Source of the DNA: Mycolicibacterium sp. CR10
GTDB lineage: Bacteria > Actinomycetota > Actinomycetes > Mycobacteriales > Mycobacteriaceae
DNA: 64,000 nucleotides
NCBI RefSeq assembly: GCF_005222675.1
Contig: NZ_STGE01000049.1
Location: 62,001 to 126,000, forward strand
Reading direction: 5' to 3'
Below, piece by piece: positions 54,139 through 62,359 of the stretch; position 1 is the first letter of the stretch, and the number at the start of each line of letters is the position of its first letter. The notes under the pieces were generated by a model. It did not search any database and had not been told where the DNA came from. It saw only the letters and a list, made by a program, of their open reading frames with translations. Made by a program: the position numbers and the translations under genes.

Positions 54139-55009
54139 GCCGGCCTCAACCGGACCGCTGGCGGGTCGTGGCGCGGTAGTCGTCGGCGGCACCCGCGGGG
54201 TGGGCCTCTCGGTTGCCGAGCTGCTCGCCTCCCAAGGAGCCGGCGTCGTGGTCAACGGCCGCGACGAATCGGCGGCTGCGCAAGCGGCACAACACATTCC
54301 CGGCGCTGTTGCGCATTCCGGCTCGCCTGCGGATCCTTCGGTCGCCGACGCGCTGGTCGACACGTGCATCGGCGAGTTCGGCAGCATCGACATCCTGGTC
54401 AACTGTGCGGGCACCGGCGCCCTTGGCGCAGAGTCGATCCTGACGGTCACCAGTGAGCTCTTCCGGGACCTGCTCGACGCGCATCTGCTCACGACGTTCG
54501 AGACGTGCCGGGCGGCAGCGCCCCGGATGGTCGCGCAAGGCGGCGGGGCGATCGTGAACACCAGCTCGTTCGCCTTCCTCGGCGACTACGGCGGCACCGG
54601 GTACCCCGCGGGCAAGGGCGCGGTGAATGGCCTGACGATGGCGATCGCCGCCGAGCTCAAGGATCAGGGGGTGCGCGCGAACGTCGTCTGCCCCGGGGCG
54701 AGGACCCGGCTGTCGACCGGGTCGGACTACGAGCGCCACATCGCCGACCTCAACCGTCGGGGGCTGCTCGACGAGGTCAGCATGCAGGGCGCCCTCGACG
54801 CGGCACCACCGGAGTACGTGGCACCGACATACGCCTACCTTGTCAGCGACCTCGCCAAGGACGTGACGGGCCAGATCTTCATCGCCGCAGGCGGTTTCGT
54901 CGGCAAATTCGACCGGCAAACTCCCAGTATCGTGGCCTACCGGGACCACCACGACACGCCGCCGTGGAAGGTCGAGGAGATCGCTGCTGCGGTGTCGAGA
55001 GTCAGTTAG
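54134..55009 (+). CDS. Short-chain dehydrogenase with probable ATT start
   Basis: The SDR core is clear: VVVGGTRGVGLSVAELLASQG, VNCAGTGALG, Ser in NTSSFAFLGDYGG and YPAGKGAV. The only ATG/GTG in frame near the start (GTG 54200) would delete most of the nucleotide-binding motif. ATT at 54134 is preceded seven bases upstream by GGAG (54123-54126) within ggagaagg, overlaps the previous stop as ATTAG, and keeps the motif. A CTG at 54158 is the other option. The frame is closed by a stop at 54113. It overlaps the convergent ligase gene by eight bases. Confidence 0.78.
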   Translation: MRPASTGPLAGRGAVVVGGTRGVGLSVAELLASQGAGVVVNGRDESAAAQAAQHIPGAVAHSGSPADPSVADALVDTCIGEFGSIDILVNCAGTGALGAESILTVTSELFRDLLDAHLLTTFETCRAAAPRMVAQGGGAIVNTSSFAFLGDYGGTGYPAGKGAVNGLTMAIAAELKDQGVRANVVCPGARTRLSTGSDYERHIADLNRRGLLDEVSMQGALDAAPPEYVAPTYAYLVSDLAKDVTGQIFIAAGGFVGKFDRQTPSIVAYRDHHDTPPWKVEEIAAAVSRVS

Positions 55010-56654
55010 CGACCTCGGGCAGGGTGTGATCGCGGTACTGCTTGCGCAACTCGATCTTGAGTACCTTGCCGGTCGCGGTATGCGGTAACTCGTCGACGAA
55101 GATGACATCGTCGGGCAGCCACCACTTCACGACCTCACCGGACAGATACTCCAACAGCTCCTCCCGGGTCGCGCTGTGCCCCTTGCGAAGGACGGCAAGG
55201 AGCACCGGCCGTTCCTGCCATTTCGGATGCGGCACCCCGATGACGGCCGCCTCGGCGACGGCCGGGTGCCCCATGGCGGCGTTCTCCAGGTCGATCGAAC
55301 TGACCCACTCCCCACCGGACTTGATGACGTCTTTAGCCCGGTCGACCAACTGCAGGTACCCGTCGGGGTCGATGGTGGCGACGTCCCCGGTGGGGAAATA
55401 GCCCTCGGCGTCGAGCTTGTCGCCACCCTCGCCCCTGAAGTAGCCGCTGGCGATCCACGGGCCCCGCACCCACACCTCGCCGAAAGCCTTACCGTCCCAG
55501 GGCAATCGATTGCCGTCGTCGTCGACGATCTTGAGCTCCACGCCGCAGACGCCCCGGCCCTGCTTCAACTTGATCTGGGCGATCTCGGCGGCGTCCAACC
55601 CGGCGTGCTTGGGCAGCGGCCTGCCGATTACACACAGCGGGCTGGTCTCGGTCATCCCCCAGCCCTGGAACGCCTGGGCGCCGAAATCCCGTTCGAACCG
55701 TTCGATCATCGACAGCGGCAATGCCGCCCCGCCGGTGCCGGCATACCGCAGGCCGAGTTCGTGCGGGTCGATCTCGGGATGCTCATCCAGATACGAGAAC
55801 AGCATCATCCACACCGTCGGCACACCCTGGGATTGGTTGACGCCTTCGGATTTCATCAGCTGGTACACGGACTCGCCGTCGAGGTGCGGTCCGGGCATCA
55901 CGAGTTTGGCGCCGACCATCGCCGCGGTGTACGGCGTCCCCCACGCGTTGGCGTGGAACATGGGCACCACCAACAGGATCACCGACCCACTGTGGATGTC
56001 GATGGCATCGCGCGCAGCTGTCATCAGCGTGTGCAGCATCGTCGAACGATGCGAGTAGAGAACACCTTTCGGGTTTCCGGTGGTGCCCGAGGTGTAGCAC
56101 AGTGACGACGCGCTGCGCTCGTCGAACTCGGGCCAGTCGTAGTGGGTGGACTGCGAGCCGATGAACTCGTCCCAGCACAGCAGGCGATCGGCAGCGATCC
56201 CGGGGATGTCGGGCATGTGCTCGCGGTCGGTCATGACGACGAAGGTGCGCACGGTGCTCAGCTCGGGCGCCAACTGACTCACCAACGGTGCGAAGGTGAT
56301 GTCGAAGAACAGCACCTGGTCCTCGGCGTGGTTGATGATGTAGCTGATCTGGTCGGGGAACAGCCGCGGGTTGACGGTGTGCATGACGGCGCCCGAGCCG
56401 GACACGCCGAAGTACAGCGCAAGATGTCGGTCGCTGTTCCATGCCAGCGTTCCGACCCGGTCCCCCTGCTCGATGCCGAGTTCGGCGAGCGCGTTGGCCA
56501 CCTGCTTGGACGCGTCACCGATCTGGGACCACGTCGCACGCCGGACGTGTCCCTCGGGAAGCCGCGACACGATCTCGGTGTCGGAGTGAAACGCCGCCGC
56601 GTGCTCGATCAGGGACGAGATCATCAACGGCCGGTCCTGCATTAATCCCAGCAT
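55002..56654 (-). CDS. Fatty-acyl-CoA synthetase / acyl-AMP ligase
   Basis: The 550-aa adenylating enzyme has the AMP-binding signature LCYTSGTTGNPKGVLYSH, then GWGMTETSPLC and the hinge GDVATIDPDGYLQLVDRAKD. The catalytic Lys in ATGKVLKIELRKQY is present. It likely activates a medium or long-chain fatty acid, and its place next to the SDR/adh cluster suggests it could make the CoA ester of that pathway's acid. Confidence 0.88.
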   Translation of the reverse strand: MLGLMQDRPLMISSLIEHAAAFHSDTEIVSRLPEGHVRRATWSQIGDASKQVANALAELGIEQGDRVGTLAWNSDRHLALYFGVSGSGAVMHTVNPRLFPDQISYIINHAEDQVLFFDITFAPLVSQLAPELSTVRTFVVMTDREHMPDIPGIAADRLLCWDEFIGSQSTHYDWPEFDERSASSLCYTSGTTGNPKGVLYSHRSTMLHTLMTAARDAIDIHSGSVILLVVPMFHANAWGTPYTAAMVGAKLVMPGPHLDGESVYQLMKSEGVNQSQGVPTVWMMLFSYLDEHPEIDPHELGLRYAGTGGAALPLSMIERFERDFGAQAFQGWGMTETSPLCVIGRPLPKHAGLDAAEIAQIKLKQGRGVCGVELKIVDDDGNRLPWDGKAFGEVWVRGPWIASGYFRGEGGDKLDAEGYFPTGDVATIDPDGYLQLVDRAKDVIKSGGEWVSSIDLENAAMGHPAVAEAAVIGVPHPKWQERPVLLAVLRKGHSATREELLEYLSGEVVKWWLPDDVIFVDELPHTATGKVLKIELRKQYRDHTLPEVAN

Positions 56655-56778
56655 TGGGCCAGGCTATCGACGAGTGGCCCCTGCGTCGGCGGGCATGGGC
56701 AGATTCGAGAAAGATGTTCGACCGACGTCGCCCCCGAAACTCGGATGAGGAGGTGGCCCGACCGTCTAATCTCCCGGC

Positions 56779-58299
56779 ATGGACCGCATCTGGCAGTGGA
56801 CGTGGGAGCGGTACGCGACTAGGTACTCCTGGGCGATCTACGCCGTCGCATGCAGCATCGGCGTGGCGGTCTTCCTTGTTTCGGCGTTTGCCATCGTCGC
56901 TTTCGAGGAGTCGGGGCGCTACGTCGAAGCCGTCGTGATCGTCGCGGTCGCGGTGCCGCTGATGACGTTCGTGAACATTCTTCCCGGCCTGGGCGGTATC
57001 CGTGTCGTCGAGCGGTGGGCCGCCGGCGACGAAGTCGATCCGGGGAGCGCACTGGAAGCCACCTACAGCTGGGCTCGGCTTACTGTCACGCGAACGGTGG
57101 CGGACACCGGTGTCTTGATGGGCGTGACCGCGGTCGGAGTTGGGATGATCGCCGGGGCAAGCACGTCGCGGCTGGTGCAATGGGCGATCCTGGGTGTCGC
57201 CGTCGGAGCAGGCGCCCAGCTGGTCGGTGCGCGCAGTTTCCTGGAGGGGACGATGCGACCGGTCAGGAGTGCGATCGCCGGTGACAGCGGAATCGGTGAT
57301 TCCCTCCCCCGCTCCCGGCCGACCTTTGCCACCTGGTCGAACATTGCCATGCTCGCGGCCGTGTTCGGGAACGCCATGTCAGGCGCGATATTGGGAGCGG
57401 TGATCCTGCGCGCCAGTGCGGAACCCGTGCTCGCCGTCGTGGTCGGGGCTGCCATGACGGTCGGCTTCGCGATTCCGATCACCGTCGGCGCGGCATCCTC
57501 GCAGTCGTTTCTACCCATCCGCGACCTCGCCCGCGGCACCGAGCGTGTCGCGGCCGGAGATTTCAGCCAGCGGCTGCCGGTGGTTCAGGACGACGACCTC
57601 GGGGCGCTTGCGGCATCGTTCAACCGGATGCAGGCGGGTTTGGCTGAGCGCCAACGACTTCAGGTGGCATTCGGAACCTATGTCGACCCGGCCCTGTCGG
57701 CACGGCTGCTCGAACAAGGAAACGACGTCTTCACCGGTGAACGCCGCGAGGTGAGCGTGATGTTCATCGACGTCCGCGACTTCACCTCGTTCGCCGAGGC
57801 CAACACCGCCGAGGACACCGTCGCGCGCCTGAACGCGCTGTTCGAGATCGTGGTGCCCGCCGTTGTCGAGGCGGGCGGGCATGTCAACAAATTCCTCGGC
57901 GACGGCGCCATGGCGGTGTTCGGCGCGCCCAATGACCTCGCCGACCACGCCGACGCCGCGATGTCCGCTGCTGTGCTGATCGATCGTCTGGTGGCTGATC
58001 GCTTCGGCGGCGAGGTGCGCATCGGTATCGGGATCAACACCGGCGTGGCGATCGCGGGGACCGTCGGCGGGGGAAGCCATCTGGAGTTCGCATTGATCGG
58101 CGATACGACGAACGTCGCGTCCCGCGTCGAGCAACTGACCAAGACGACGGGCGACACCATTCTGCTCACCCAGCAGTGTGTCGACGCATTGGTCACTCCG
58201 CCACCCGTGCTGATCGACCGCGGATTCCATGCCCTGAAGGGAAAGTCGGCCGCCATTCAGGTCTACGCCGTCGACCCAACCCCCGTGTCACTTCACTAG
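56779..58299 (+). CDS. Class III adenylate cyclase with 6TM-HAMP architecture
   Basis: The 506-aa protein has six N-terminal transmembrane helices, a HAMP segment (LPIRDLARGTERVAAGDFSQ) and a cyclase homology domain. Metal aspartates are in FIDVRDFTSFAE and KFLGDGAMAVFG, and the substrate-binding block is FALIGDTTNVASRVE. This is the layout of the Rv1318c-Rv1320c/Rv3645 family. It makes cAMP at the membrane and may sense envelope signals. It is inserted between the ligase and the HIT gene. Confidence 0.9.
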   Translation: MDRIWQWTWERYATRYSWAIYAVACSIGVAVFLVSAFAIVAFEESGRYVEAVVIVAVAVPLMTFVNILPGLGGIRVVERWAAGDEVDPGSALEATYSWARLTVTRTVADTGVLMGVTAVGVGMIAGASTSRLVQWAILGVAVGAGAQLVGARSFLEGTMRPVRSAIAGDSGIGDSLPRSRPTFATWSNIAMLAAVFGNAMSGAILGAVILRASAEPVLAVVVGAAMTVGFAIPITVGAASSQSFLPIRDLARGTERVAAGDFSQRLPVVQDDDLGALAASFNRMQAGLAERQRLQVAFGTYVDPALSARLLEQGNDVFTGERREVSVMFIDVRDFTSFAEANTAEDTVARLNALFEIVVPAVVEAGGHVNKFLGDGAMAVFGAPNDLADHADAAMSAAVLIDRLVADRFGGEVRIGIGINTGVAIAGTVGGGSHLEFALIGDTTNVASRVEQLTKTTGDTILLTQQCVDALVTPPPVLIDRGFHALKGKSAAIQVYAVDPTPVSLH

Positions 58300-58315
58300 A
58301 TGGAATGCTGGAAGC

Positions 58316-58720
58316 ATGGCGACCGTCTTCACCAAGATCATCAACGGCGAGATCCCCGGCCGATTCGTCTACGAGGACGACGACATCGTGGCGTTCCTGA
58401 CGATCGAGCCCATGACGCCGGGCCACACGCTCGTGGTGCCGCGTGCCGAGATCGACAACTGGCAGGACATCGAGCCTGCGGTGTTCGGCAGGGTCATGGA
58501 GGTTGCGCAGCTGATCGGCAAGGCGGTGTGCCAGGCCTTCGGCGCGGAACGCTCGGGAGTCATCATCGCCGGCCTCGAGGTGCCGCACCTGCACGTGCAC
58601 GTCTTCCCCGCGCGCGACCTGTCCGACTTCGGCTTCGCGAACGTCGACCGCAACCCGTCACCGCAGTCACTCGACGAGGCGCAGTCGAAGATCAAGGCAG
58701 CGCTGGCTGCGCTGACCTGA
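58316..58720 (+). CDS. HIT-family nucleotide hydrolase (Rv0759c-like)
   Basis: The 134-aa protein is a histidine-triad enzyme with the HxHxHxx motif VPHLHVHVFPARD and the N-terminal FTKIINGEIPGRFVYEDD. It matches Rv0759c, adjacent to phoR in M. tuberculosis. It starts 16 bp after the cyclase stop and its 3' end overlaps the convergent phoR by 29 bp. Confidence 0.92.
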   Translation: MATVFTKIINGEIPGRFVYEDDDIVAFLTIEPMTPGHTLVVPRAEIDNWQDIEPAVFGRVMEVAQLIGKAVCQAFGAERSGVIIAGLEVPHLHVHVFPARDLSDFGFANVDRNPSPQSLDEAQSKIKAALAALT

Positions 58721-60158
58721 CCGGGATCGCCGCGTCCGTGTAGCGCGGCAGAGTCACCCGGAAGCGGCAGCCGTGCCCGGGTGCCGTGGTCACGCTGACC
58801 TTGCCTCCGTGCGCGTACACCAACGAGTCGACGATGGACAGGCCGAGCCCGGTGCCGCCGCTGGCACGCGCCCGGGACGAGTCGGCGCGGTAGAACCGCT
58901 CGAAGATGCGCTGGGCGTCCTCGGGCGCCATCCCCGGCCCCTCGTCGCACACCTCCAGCACGGTGCTGTCGGCGTCGGTGCCCACTCGCACGGTGACGCC
59001 GGCGTTCTCCGGGGTGTGCTGCAGGGCATTGGACACCAGGTTGCTCAGCACCTGACGCAACCTGGCCTCGTCACCGAGCACCTCCGGGGTGCCCGGTCCG
59101 TCGAAGACCTCCATGCGAATCTGGCGCTGCGGGGCGATCGACTGGGCGTCGTGCACCGCATCGGTGGCGAGCGCGAGCAGGTCGACCCGATGCTGTTCGA
59201 GGGGACGCTGCGCGTCGAGCCGGGCCAACAGCAGCAGATCCTCGACGAGCAGCCCCATCCGGCGCGATTCACTCTCGATGCGGCTCATCAACATCTCGAC
59301 ATCGCGGGCCGCACCCTGCCGGTATAGTTCCGCGAACCCGCGAATCGTCGTCAATGGGGTCCGCAGCTCGTGGCTGGCGTCGGTGATGAACCGGCGCATC
59401 CTCTCCTCGGAGGTACGGGCCTGCTCCGCCGACGATTCCGAGGACGCCATGGCACGCTGAATCTGGGCGAGCATTCCGTTGAGCGCCAACGACAATCGGC
59501 CGACCTCGGTGCGCGGGTCACGCTCGGGTACGCGACGGTCGAGCTGACCGGCGGCGATCGCGGCGGCCGTCTGCTCGACCTCCGCCAACGGGCGCAGGCT
59601 GCGATGCACGACGGCATAGCCGGCGATTCCGAGGACCAACAGGACAGCGAGCCCGATCCCCAATTGGGCGTACTCCAGCGACCGCATCGTCGACTTCACG
59701 TCCGAGAGATCGATGGCCACCGTGGTGAGCTCGCCCCGCACCCCCCGCACGGTCATCGCGCGCCACTGGACGTCGGAGTGATCGACCGACCCGAGCGTGA
59801 CGGGTTCGGGTCCGACGTCATTGTCCGCGGGCAACGCCGGTTCGGCCACGCGGTCGTTGACCGCCATCCAGATGTGTCCGTCCGGATCGATGCCGCGGAC
59901 GTAGAAATCCGACGGGGGACGCGCGGGATTGGGGCTCTCCACCGGGGTGATGGGCAGCCGGCGGGGCACCTGAGCCCAGCCCCGTGACGCGTCGAGCAGA
60001 GTGTCATCGACCCTGTTCATGAGGCTGTGCTGAAGGATCGTGGTGACCGCGATGCCCGAGGCGAGCAGCCCACAGGCCACCAGCACCAGCGTGGCAGCCA
60101 CCAGCCCTACCCGAAGCGGAACCCCACGCCCTATTCGCTGCCTGATCTGTCCGGCCAC
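58692..60158 (-). CDS. phoR: PhoR sensor histidine kinase
   Basis: The 488-aa membrane kinase has two transmembrane helices bounding an extracytoplasmic region, a HAMP region, the H-box FITDASHELRTPLTTIRGF and the ATPase boxes EVCDEGPGMAPEDAQ and GGTGLGLSIV. It phosphorylates PhoP, a virulence and acid-response system in M. tuberculosis. The GTG 60158 lies 96 bp after the phoP stop, across a 33-bp tandem repeat. Confidence 0.94.
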   Translation of the reverse strand: MAGQIRQRIGRGVPLRVGLVAATLVLVACGLLASGIAVTTILQHSLMNRVDDTLLDASRGWAQVPRRLPITPVESPNPARPPSDFYVRGIDPDGHIWMAVNDRVAEPALPADNDVGPEPVTLGSVDHSDVQWRAMTVRGVRGELTTVAIDLSDVKSTMRSLEYAQLGIGLAVLLVLGIAGYAVVHRSLRPLAEVEQTAAAIAAGQLDRRVPERDPRTEVGRLSLALNGMLAQIQRAMASSESSAEQARTSEERMRRFITDASHELRTPLTTIRGFAELYRQGAARDVEMLMSRIESESRRMGLLVEDLLLLARLDAQRPLEQHRVDLLALATDAVHDAQSIAPQRQIRMEVFDGPGTPEVLGDEARLRQVLSNLVSNALQHTPENAGVTVRVGTDADSTVLEVCDEGPGMAPEDAQRIFERFYRADSSRARASGGTGLGLSIVDSLVYAHGGKVSVTTAPGHGCRFRVTLPRYTDAAIPVRSAQPALP

Positions 60159-60169
60159 GCCTCTATTGT

Positions 60170-60261
60170 CGGCTCTTCGCGCACGCGCTGATCGCAGCTT
60201 TTCGGCTCTTCGCGCAAGCGCTCATCGCAGCTTTTCGGCTCTTCGCGCAAGCGCTCATCGC
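60170..60261. repeat. 33-bp tandem repeat (about 2.8 units) between phoP and phoR
   Basis: Units start at 60170, 60203 and 60236, each beginning cggctcttcgcgca. Unit 3 is truncated and includes the phoP stop codon, so the repeats look like duplications of the phoP 3' end. Each unit contains a gcgc-aa-gcgc-like hairpin core. Confidence 0.9.
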
Positions 60262-60965
60262 GGCTCGCGCAGGACGTAGCCAACCCCGCGCAGCGTGTGC
60301 AGCAGGCGCTTGTCGCCGGTGTCGATCTTGCGGCGCAGGTAGGAGACGTAGGACTCGACGACGTTCACGTCACCGCCGAAGTCGTAGCGCCACACGTGGT
60401 CGAGGATCTTCGGCTTGGACAACACCGTGCCCGCGTTGATGATGAAGTACCGCAGCAGGGTGAACTCGGTCGGCGACAGCGAGACCGGCTCGCCGGCCTT
60501 CCACACCTCGTGGGTGTCTTCGTCGAGCTCGATGTCGGCGAACGTCAGCCGCGACGCGCGGGGCTCCTCGTGGCCACGACCGGTGCGGCGCAGGATCACG
60601 CGCAACCGCGCCACTACCTCTTCGAGGCTGAACGGCTTGGTCACGTAATCATCGCCGCCGAGCGTCAGGCCGGCGATCTTGTCCTGCAGGGTGTCACGGG
60701 CGGTCAGGAACAGGGCGGGGGCGTCGATGCCGTCGGCCCTGAGGCGTCGCAGCAACCCGAAACCGTCCATACCGGGCATCATGACGTCGAGGATGACGGC
60801 GTCGGGCCGCACTTCACGGGCTTTATCGAGCGCAGCGGCGCCATTGGACGCCGTGTGCACCTCGAAGCCCTGGAACTTCAGACTCACCGAGAGCAACTCG
60901 ACGATGTTGACCTCGTCGTCGACCACCAGCACGCGTGCTTCGGGGACGTTTTCCGCAAGGGGCAT
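60255..60965 (-). CDS. phoP: PhoP response regulator
   Basis: The 236-aa OmpR/PhoB-type regulator has the receiver domain ARVLVVDDEVNIVELL with phosphoacceptor Asp in VILDVMMPGMDG, and a winged-helix domain ending YVSYLRRKIDTGDKRLLHTL. It closely matches M. tuberculosis PhoP. AGGAG at 60973-60977 is seven bases before the ATG at 60965, which decides the start over TTG 60980 and ATG 60971. Confidence 0.97.
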   Translation of the reverse strand: MPLAENVPEARVLVVDDEVNIVELLSVSLKFQGFEVHTASNGAAALDKAREVRPDAVILDVMMPGMDGFGLLRRLRADGIDAPALFLTARDTLQDKIAGLTLGGDDYVTKPFSLEEVVARLRVILRRTGRGHEEPRASRLTFADIELDEDTHEVWKAGEPVSLSPTEFTLLRYFIINAGTVLSKPKILDHVWRYDFGGDVNVVESYVSYLRRKIDTGDKRLLHTLRGVGYVLREPR

Positions 60966-61016
60966 GGCCATGCTCCTCAATCTTCACCACGCGGCTTGGA
61001 AATTCGCTGCCCAGTC

Positions 61017-61034
61017 GCTGTGCACTTCCTGTGA
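61017..61034 (-). promoter_or_regulatory. PhoP-box-like direct repeat
   Basis: On the minus strand TCACAGG-AAGT-GCACAGC matches the PhoP recognition pattern of two 7-bp repeats (consensus TCACAGC) separated by 4 bp. It lies in the divergent region between phoP and the decapeptide-repeat gene, 52 bp upstream of the phoP start. Confidence 0.65.
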
Positions 61035-61054
61035 GTTTGGGCCGATCGTGTCCT

Positions 61055-61060
61055 TAGACT
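61055..61060 (+). promoter_or_regulatory. -10-like box of the decapeptide-repeat gene
   Basis: TAGACT lies six bases before the ATG at 61067, which suggests a leaderless message. The PhoP-like site is just upstream. Confidence 0.4.
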
Positions 61061-61066
61061 GGCTGA

Positions 61067-61801
61067 ATGAACCTCGGCAAAGCCCTGACGGATCTCGCGT
61101 TCACACCGGTACGGCTCGGTCTGGCTGTCGCCGACGCGGGCATCGGCGTGGCCAAGGGCGGCATCGACGTCGCCTACCGCACGCTCGGTGAGTCCACGAG
61201 CGGAGCAAGGCCGGCGCCACCGTCGGTGGCGCAGATGCTGGGTGTGCAGGACGCCGTCGACCGGGCGAACCGGCTGGCAAGCCTGATGGACGAGGACCAG
61301 CCACTGGGGCGGGCGCTCGCGCCCGGCGGCGCGCTGGACCGGCTGCTGAAGCCCGGTGGCGTGGTCGACCGGCTGACGGCAGAGGGCGGCGCACTCGACC
61401 GGCTGACGCAGGACGACGGCGGGCTGATGCGCGCCATCGAACCGGGCGGTTTGGTGGACCAACTGCTGGCCGAAGAGGGATTGGTCGACCGGTTGTTGGC
61501 CGAGGACGGCGTGGCCGACCGGCTGTTCGCCGAGGGCGGCGTCATCGACACGCTGACGGCGCGCAACGGCCCACTCGAGCAACTCGCCACGGTCGCGGAC
61601 ACCCTGAACCGCCTTACTCCCGGACTCGAAGCGCTAGAGCCGACCATCGAGGCCCTGCGGGAGGCCGTGATCGTGCTCAGTCAGGTCGTCAATCCGCTGA
61701 GCAACATCGCCGACCGGATCCCGTTTCCCGGACGTCGTCCGCGGAGCCGTCCGATCAACCGGCCGGCGACCTCGCAGCGGGTTATCGACGTCGACGAGTG
61801 A
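61067..61801 (+). CDS. Decapeptide-repeat protein next to phoP
   Basis: The 244-aa protein is not recognised as a family. Residues 87-173 are built of about nine units of roughly ten residues with the consensus GGhhDRLhAE (for example GGALDRLLKP, GGVVDRLTAE, GGLVDQLLAE, DGVADRLFAE). The N-terminus is amphipathic (LTDLAFTPVRLGLAVADAG) and the C-terminus ends in an Arg/Pro-rich tail. There is no signal peptide or transmembrane helix. It is divergent from phoP and may be under PhoP control. Confidence 0.7.
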   Translation: MNLGKALTDLAFTPVRLGLAVADAGIGVAKGGIDVAYRTLGESTSGARPAPPSVAQMLGVQDAVDRANRLASLMDEDQPLGRALAPGGALDRLLKPGGVVDRLTAEGGALDRLTQDDGGLMRAIEPGGLVDQLLAEEGLVDRLLAEDGVADRLFAEGGVIDTLTARNGPLEQLATVADTLNRLTPGLEALEPTIEALREAVIVLSQVVNPLSNIADRIPFPGRRPRSRPINRPATSQRVIDVDE

Positions 61802-61824
61802 GCCGATAAGCTAGCCGCGTTCCA

Positions 61825-61899
61825 GCCTCCTTAGCTCAGTGGTAGAGCATCCGCCTTGTAAGCGGAATGTCATCGGTTCAATCCCGATAGGAGGCTCCA
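61825..61899 (+). tRNA. tRNA-Thr (anticodon TGT)
   Basis: The acceptor stem pairs GCCTCCT with AGGAGGC, the D and T arms are standard, the T-loop is TTCAATC, and CCA is encoded at 61897-61899. The anticodon loop CTTGTAA gives TGT at 61857-61859, which decodes ACA threonine. Confidence 0.97.
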
Positions 61900-61947
61900 C
61901 GATCCGGCGACCGCTGCTTGTCGGAGGCCCGTCGTAACGTCCCCGGC

Positions 61948-62352
61948 ATGAGGCAGTGTCGCGGCTGTGGTAACCCGCTATCCAAGCGCAGTCAGAAGGT
62001 CTACTGCAGCAACGCATGTCAGGCGTTGGTGCGGCGCGACACGGGGACGCAACGCTGGCTCGAATCCGGCGAGGCGTGGGTCGGCAGCAGCCGCGGTCAT
62101 TACATACGGCAGTACCTCGCCGCCGCCCAGTCGGACTGCTGCGCGATCTGCGGCGCAGCCAGCGTGTGGCTGGGCCTGCCCCTCGCATTCGTGGTGGACC
62201 ACATCGACGGAGACCCGACGAACAATAGACGGGAGAATCTTCGGCTCATCTGTCCGAACTGCGACTCGCAGCTGCCAACGTACAAAAGTCGCAACCGTGG
62301 CAAGGGGCGTCACTACCGTCGGCAGCGGTACGCCGACGGCAAGTCCTTCTGA
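61948..62352 (+). CDS. HNH endonuclease next to tRNA-Thr
   Basis: The 134-aa product has an N-terminal zinc ribbon (CRGCGNPLSKRSQKVYCSNAC) and a His-Asn-His motif in VVDHIDGDPTNNRRENLRLI, flanked by CAICG and CPNC that bind a structural zinc. It resembles phage and homing-type HNH proteins. The ATG at 61948 is chosen; TTG 61918 is possible. It lies 48 bp after the tRNA gene. Target and partner genes are not seen. Confidence 0.75.
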   Translation: MRQCRGCGNPLSKRSQKVYCSNACQALVRRDTGTQRWLESGEAWVGSSRGHYIRQYLAAAQSDCCAICGAASVWLGLPLAFVVDHIDGDPTNNRRENLRLICPNCDSQLPTYKSRNRGKGRHYRRQRYADGKSF

Positions 62353-62359
62353 CCGCGCC

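Noticed and set aside
54200..54202. GTG 54200 as start of the SDR gene
   Set aside because: It would remove most of the nucleotide-binding motif.
52528..54561. 677-codon minus-strand frame across adh and the NTF2 gene
   Set aside because: High-GC shadow with low-complexity Arg/His/Val-rich sequence; the plus-strand genes are clear.
60170..60261. Possible CRISPR or small RNA
   Set aside because: Units are contiguous with no spacers; there is no promoter evidence for an RNA gene.
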